DNA from: LMUY01 sp965199005
Lineage (GTDB): Bacteria > Pseudomonadota > Alphaproteobacteria > Acetobacterales > Acetobacteraceae
DNA: 64,000 nucleotides
Direction of reading: 5' to 3'
Assembly: GCA_965199005.1 (NCBI GenBank)
Contig: CBDAQK010000001.1
Span: 2,542,001-2,606,000, forward strand
Position 1 is the stretch's first letter. Each line of letters opens with the position of its first letter. The translations under genes and the position numbers were made by a program. Below, one piece after another: positions 62,084 to 64,000 of this stretch. Under the pieces are notes generated by a model that had not been told where the DNA came from, did not search any database, and was given only the letters and a program-made list of their open reading frames with translations.

Positions 62084-63643
62084 ATGCACGATTTCATCGA
62101 GCTGTACGCGGGCATCGGACACCCGCGCGTTGCGTTCCGCGGCCGCCTGAACTGTGTTTACGCGTCGGATTTCTCCGAGGCGAAGGCTGCGGTCTACCGC
62201 GATAACTTTGGCGGCGACGAGCTCGTCGTCAAAGATATCCGCGACATCGCGGAAGGTGAACTGCCCCGGAGCTATATGTGGTGGCTCAGCTCCCCTTGTA
62301 CGGACTTCACCTCCGCCGGCTTGGGCAAGGGAATGGAAGGTCCGCAGGGAGCGTTGATTTTCCAGACGACCCGGCTTCTGCACGCGGCGCTGCGGCAGGG
62401 CACCGCGCCCTCGGTTGTCGTGATGGAAAATGTCGAGCGCCTTGTGACGATCTCTTCCGGAGCCGTTTTTACGGCGCTCGTCACCGCGCTCGTTTCCGCC
62501 GGCTACGTCGTCGGCGCGGTGATGATGGACGCCGCTGATTTCCTGCCGCAATCCCGGCCGCGTTTCTTCTTGGTTGCGGTGCGCCGAGGTGTCGCCATTC
62601 CGGCGGCGTTGATCGCGGGCGGGCCGATCGCGCACTGGCACAGCGCGGCGCTCGTCCGCGCTGTGGGCGGCCTGCGCGCCTTGGAGAAAGAGAATTGGGT
62701 CTGGTGGCGTCTGCCGGTGCCTCCGGCCCGCAAAATGAACCTTAGCGATATCGTTGAGCCTCTGGGGAGCCCGAACCTGGCGTGGCGTGATCCAGGGAAT
62801 GTCGAGTATCTGCTCGGCCTGCTGGGTGCCCGCGACAAGGTGCGCCTCGAACGGGCCCAGGCTAGCGGCAAAGAAGTTTACGGCACCGTCGCCAACAAGC
62901 CCGGCAAGAACGGAGAACGCTACCTGGCGCTGCGCACTGACGGCACGGCTGGCTGCCTGATGCGCAAGGTGGACATCCGTTATCAGCAGTTCTGCCGGAT
63001 TATGGGCAAGCATGTCGGAATTCGCCCGGCGACACGCCTCGAAATGGGCCGCTCCATGGGTTTGCCCGACAGCTTCAAATTGCCCGCAAGCGTCGCCGGA
63101 ACCGCCAAGGCATGCGGCGATGGCGTCGTCGTGCCCGTCATTGAATGGCTTCTGACACATTTGCTCGAGCCGTTGCTGGAAGCCGCAGACCTATCAACCA
63201 AGAAGGACACCAAAATGACCGAAGGCAAACCGCAAATCTTTGACCGCCCGCGCCGCAAGCGCAAAGCCGTAGGGCCGGTGTTGCCGGCACAGCCCGTGCC
63301 TGCGCGCGCCGGGGTGATCACGGTCAGCTTCGAGCCGGGTGAGTTGGACCGCATGGGCCGTTTCGCGGCGCAGACGGGTGTGTCGCTGCATGAATATGTC
63401 CTGCGCGGCATGGACCGTAACCTGGCTGAATTCGGCGCGCCGCCGGTCCGTCGCCAGACCCCGGCTCCCGCGGTGTCACGCTCAAAGACGGGCGGCGCTG
63501 GCAAGGTGCAGGAATCCGATATAGCGACGGGGGTTGTCTGGAACAGGCGGCGGAAGGCCGTACCGACTGCCCGAGGGTGCCTGCGTGACACAGGGTTCAA
63601 GGTGACGGCGCAGACATTGCCCAAGGTAAGAAAGACGTCCTGA
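62084..63643 (+). CDS. C5-cytosine DNA methyltransferase fused to a small C-terminal domain, 519 aa
   Basis: The ATG at 62084 has GGAG eight bases upstream. Motif I is FIELYAGIGHPRVAF, motif IV SSPCTDFTSAG with the catalytic Cys near residue 70, motif VI MENVERL, motif VIII LPQSRPRFFLVAVR. A target-recognition region spans about 200-310, with RLEMGRSMGLPDSF near the end. The methylase should end near residue 375. The frame goes on with MTEGKPQIFDRPRRKRKAVG and ITVSFEPGELDRMGRFAAQT, GVSLHEYVLRGMDRNLAE, a ribbon-helix-helix-like DNA-binding unit. The fusion may be natural or a read-through of two genes. Confidence 0.85.
   Translation: MHDFIELYAGIGHPRVAFRGRLNCVYASDFSEAKAAVYRDNFGGDELVVKDIRDIAEGELPRSYMWWLSSPCTDFTSAGLGKGMEGPQGALIFQTTRLLHAALRQGTAPSVVVMENVERLVTISSGAVFTALVTALVSAGYVVGAVMMDAADFLPQSRPRFFLVAVRRGVAIPAALIAGGPIAHWHSAALVRAVGGLRALEKENWVWWRLPVPPARKMNLSDIVEPLGSPNLAWRDPGNVEYLLGLLGARDKVRLERAQASGKEVYGTVANKPGKNGERYLALRTDGTAGCLMRKVDIRYQQFCRIMGKHVGIRPATRLEMGRSMGLPDSFKLPASVAGTAKACGDGVVVPVIEWLLTHLLEPLLEAADLSTKKDTKMTEGKPQIFDRPRRKRKAVGPVLPAQPVPARAGVITVSFEPGELDRMGRFAAQTGVSLHEYVLRGMDRNLAEFGAPPVRRQTPAPAVSRSKTGGAGKVQESDIATGVVWNRRRKAVPTARGCLRDTGFKVTAQTLPKVRKTS
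63203..63217 (+). promoter_or_regulatory. Internal ribosome-binding site and start inside the methyltransferase fusion
   Basis: AAGGA at 63203-63207 stands seven bases before an in-frame ATG at 63215. It could start a separate 142-residue protein (63215-63643) equal to the C-terminal domain, so the locus may make both the fused and the free form. Confidence 0.5.
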
Positions 63644-64000
63644 ACGCTCCCGACACTCAGGCAGAGGGCAGTTTTCAGCAGAGCTCCGGCACCTTGTTGG
63701 GGTTGGCGCAACTAATGTGTTCGGCTGCTTGAGGGAGAGCAAGAGGATCGGCGTCGGAGCGCTGGACGTGCACGGCGCGTCTGCGGGCACGTCGGTCGCC
63801 ACAGTCAAGGTGGCGGCCGCGGCGGCCCAGACCGAGGCCGCGAACGCCGCGGTAGGCTTTCGGCAGCACGCGTTTTGGCGTGACGTTCCTTTTCGGGAGG
63901 AACGGCATGCCCCGGCGGAGCCGTTTGCACCGGGTTAGCCATGCGCTCGCGCCAAAAGCCGGGCCGTGCGGAGGCGTGCGTCTCAGGCCCGACACCGTGG
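63644..64000. other. Right edge of the window, no supported gene
   Basis: A 73-codon plus-strand frame at 63717-63938 (VATVKVAAAAAQTEAANAAV) and overlapping minus-strand frames exist, but none has a ribosome-binding site or known motif. A gene could enter from the right outside the window. Confidence 0.3.

Noticed and set aside
63717..63938. 73-codon plus-strand frame at the right edge
   Set aside because: Ala-rich helix-like product without a ribosome-binding site; minus-strand frames are equally likely, so it cannot be decided within this window.
1..64000. tRNA, rRNA, CRISPR arrays, integrase, replication or partition genes
   Set aside because: I looked for them on both strands and saw none; the plasmid or island nature of the region therefore rests on IS elements, remnants and methyltransferases only.

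Overview
The window is GC-rich DNA that reads like an alphaproteobacterium, probably from the Rhodospirillales or Acetobacterales neighbourhood (Azospirillum, Skermanella or Roseomonas type). This is inferred from protein flavour: Zur-linked COG0523/DUF1826/WD40 genes, a malonate locus with a GntR regulator, and a sugar-polyol ABC cluster. No rRNA, tRNA, CRISPR array, replication gene or integrase is visible. Four recognisable IS elements, many gene remnants and two DNA methyltransferases suggest a plasmid, chromid or heavily reworked accessory region.

Layout. 0-6.2 kb: two very large, ATGA-coupled genes of unknown function on the minus strand; the second runs off the left edge. 6.2-15.7 kb: accessory DNA with few intact genes (a membrane protein, an XRE regulator, an intact IS1595-type element with 8-bp target duplication, two decayed metallophosphoesterase copies, an ISL3-like remnant, a two-gene unknown module). 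15.7-19.5 kb: a compact three-gene cassette of unknown function (110-aa protein, protein with an HELLCH zincin-like motif, and a winged-helix protein with an ImmA/IrrE-like C-terminus). 20.2-21.4 kb: a frameshifted lipoprotein gene and coding scraps. 21.9-25.6 kb: malonate locus (MFS transporter, malonyl-CoA decarboxylase, divergent GntR regulator). 25.8-27.8 kb: remnants of a carotenoid oxygenase and an alpha/beta hydrolase, and a tandem MarR gene.

28.0-40.5 kb is a zinc-limitation island: two Fur-family genes, two DUF1826 genes, two COG0523 GTPases (one frameshifted), a WD40 protein, a Dpp/Nik-type ABC importer, a nitroreductase-fold protein and a metallothionein remnant. Three intergenic regions carry the same palindrome, TGATA-N5-TATCA, which I interpret as the Zur operator. 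The genes would free, import and deliver zinc when it is scarce.

41.0-43.4 kb: chemoreceptor (frameshifted) and CheW. 43.6-46.0 kb: two abutting IS5-family elements, the second inserted exactly in the target duplication of the first. 46.3-52.7 kb: AraC regulator, complete sugar ABC importer, short-chain dehydrogenase and FGGY kinase, a pentitol-type catabolic operon. 52.7-58.4 kb: remnants (NmrA, molybdopterin oxidoreductase), an IS3 element, a DUF2268-like metallopeptidase and an intact metallophosphoesterase. 58.8-63.6 kb: two unknown genes, a phage-type adenine methyltransferase, a short C5-methyltransferase-like ORF and a C5 cytosine methyltransferase fused in frame to a small ribbon-helix-helix-like domain.

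A recurrent feature is single-base frameshifts, several in homopolymer runs, inside otherwise well conserved genes. They may be real decay or residual sequencing error and should be resolved before any of these genes is called dead.
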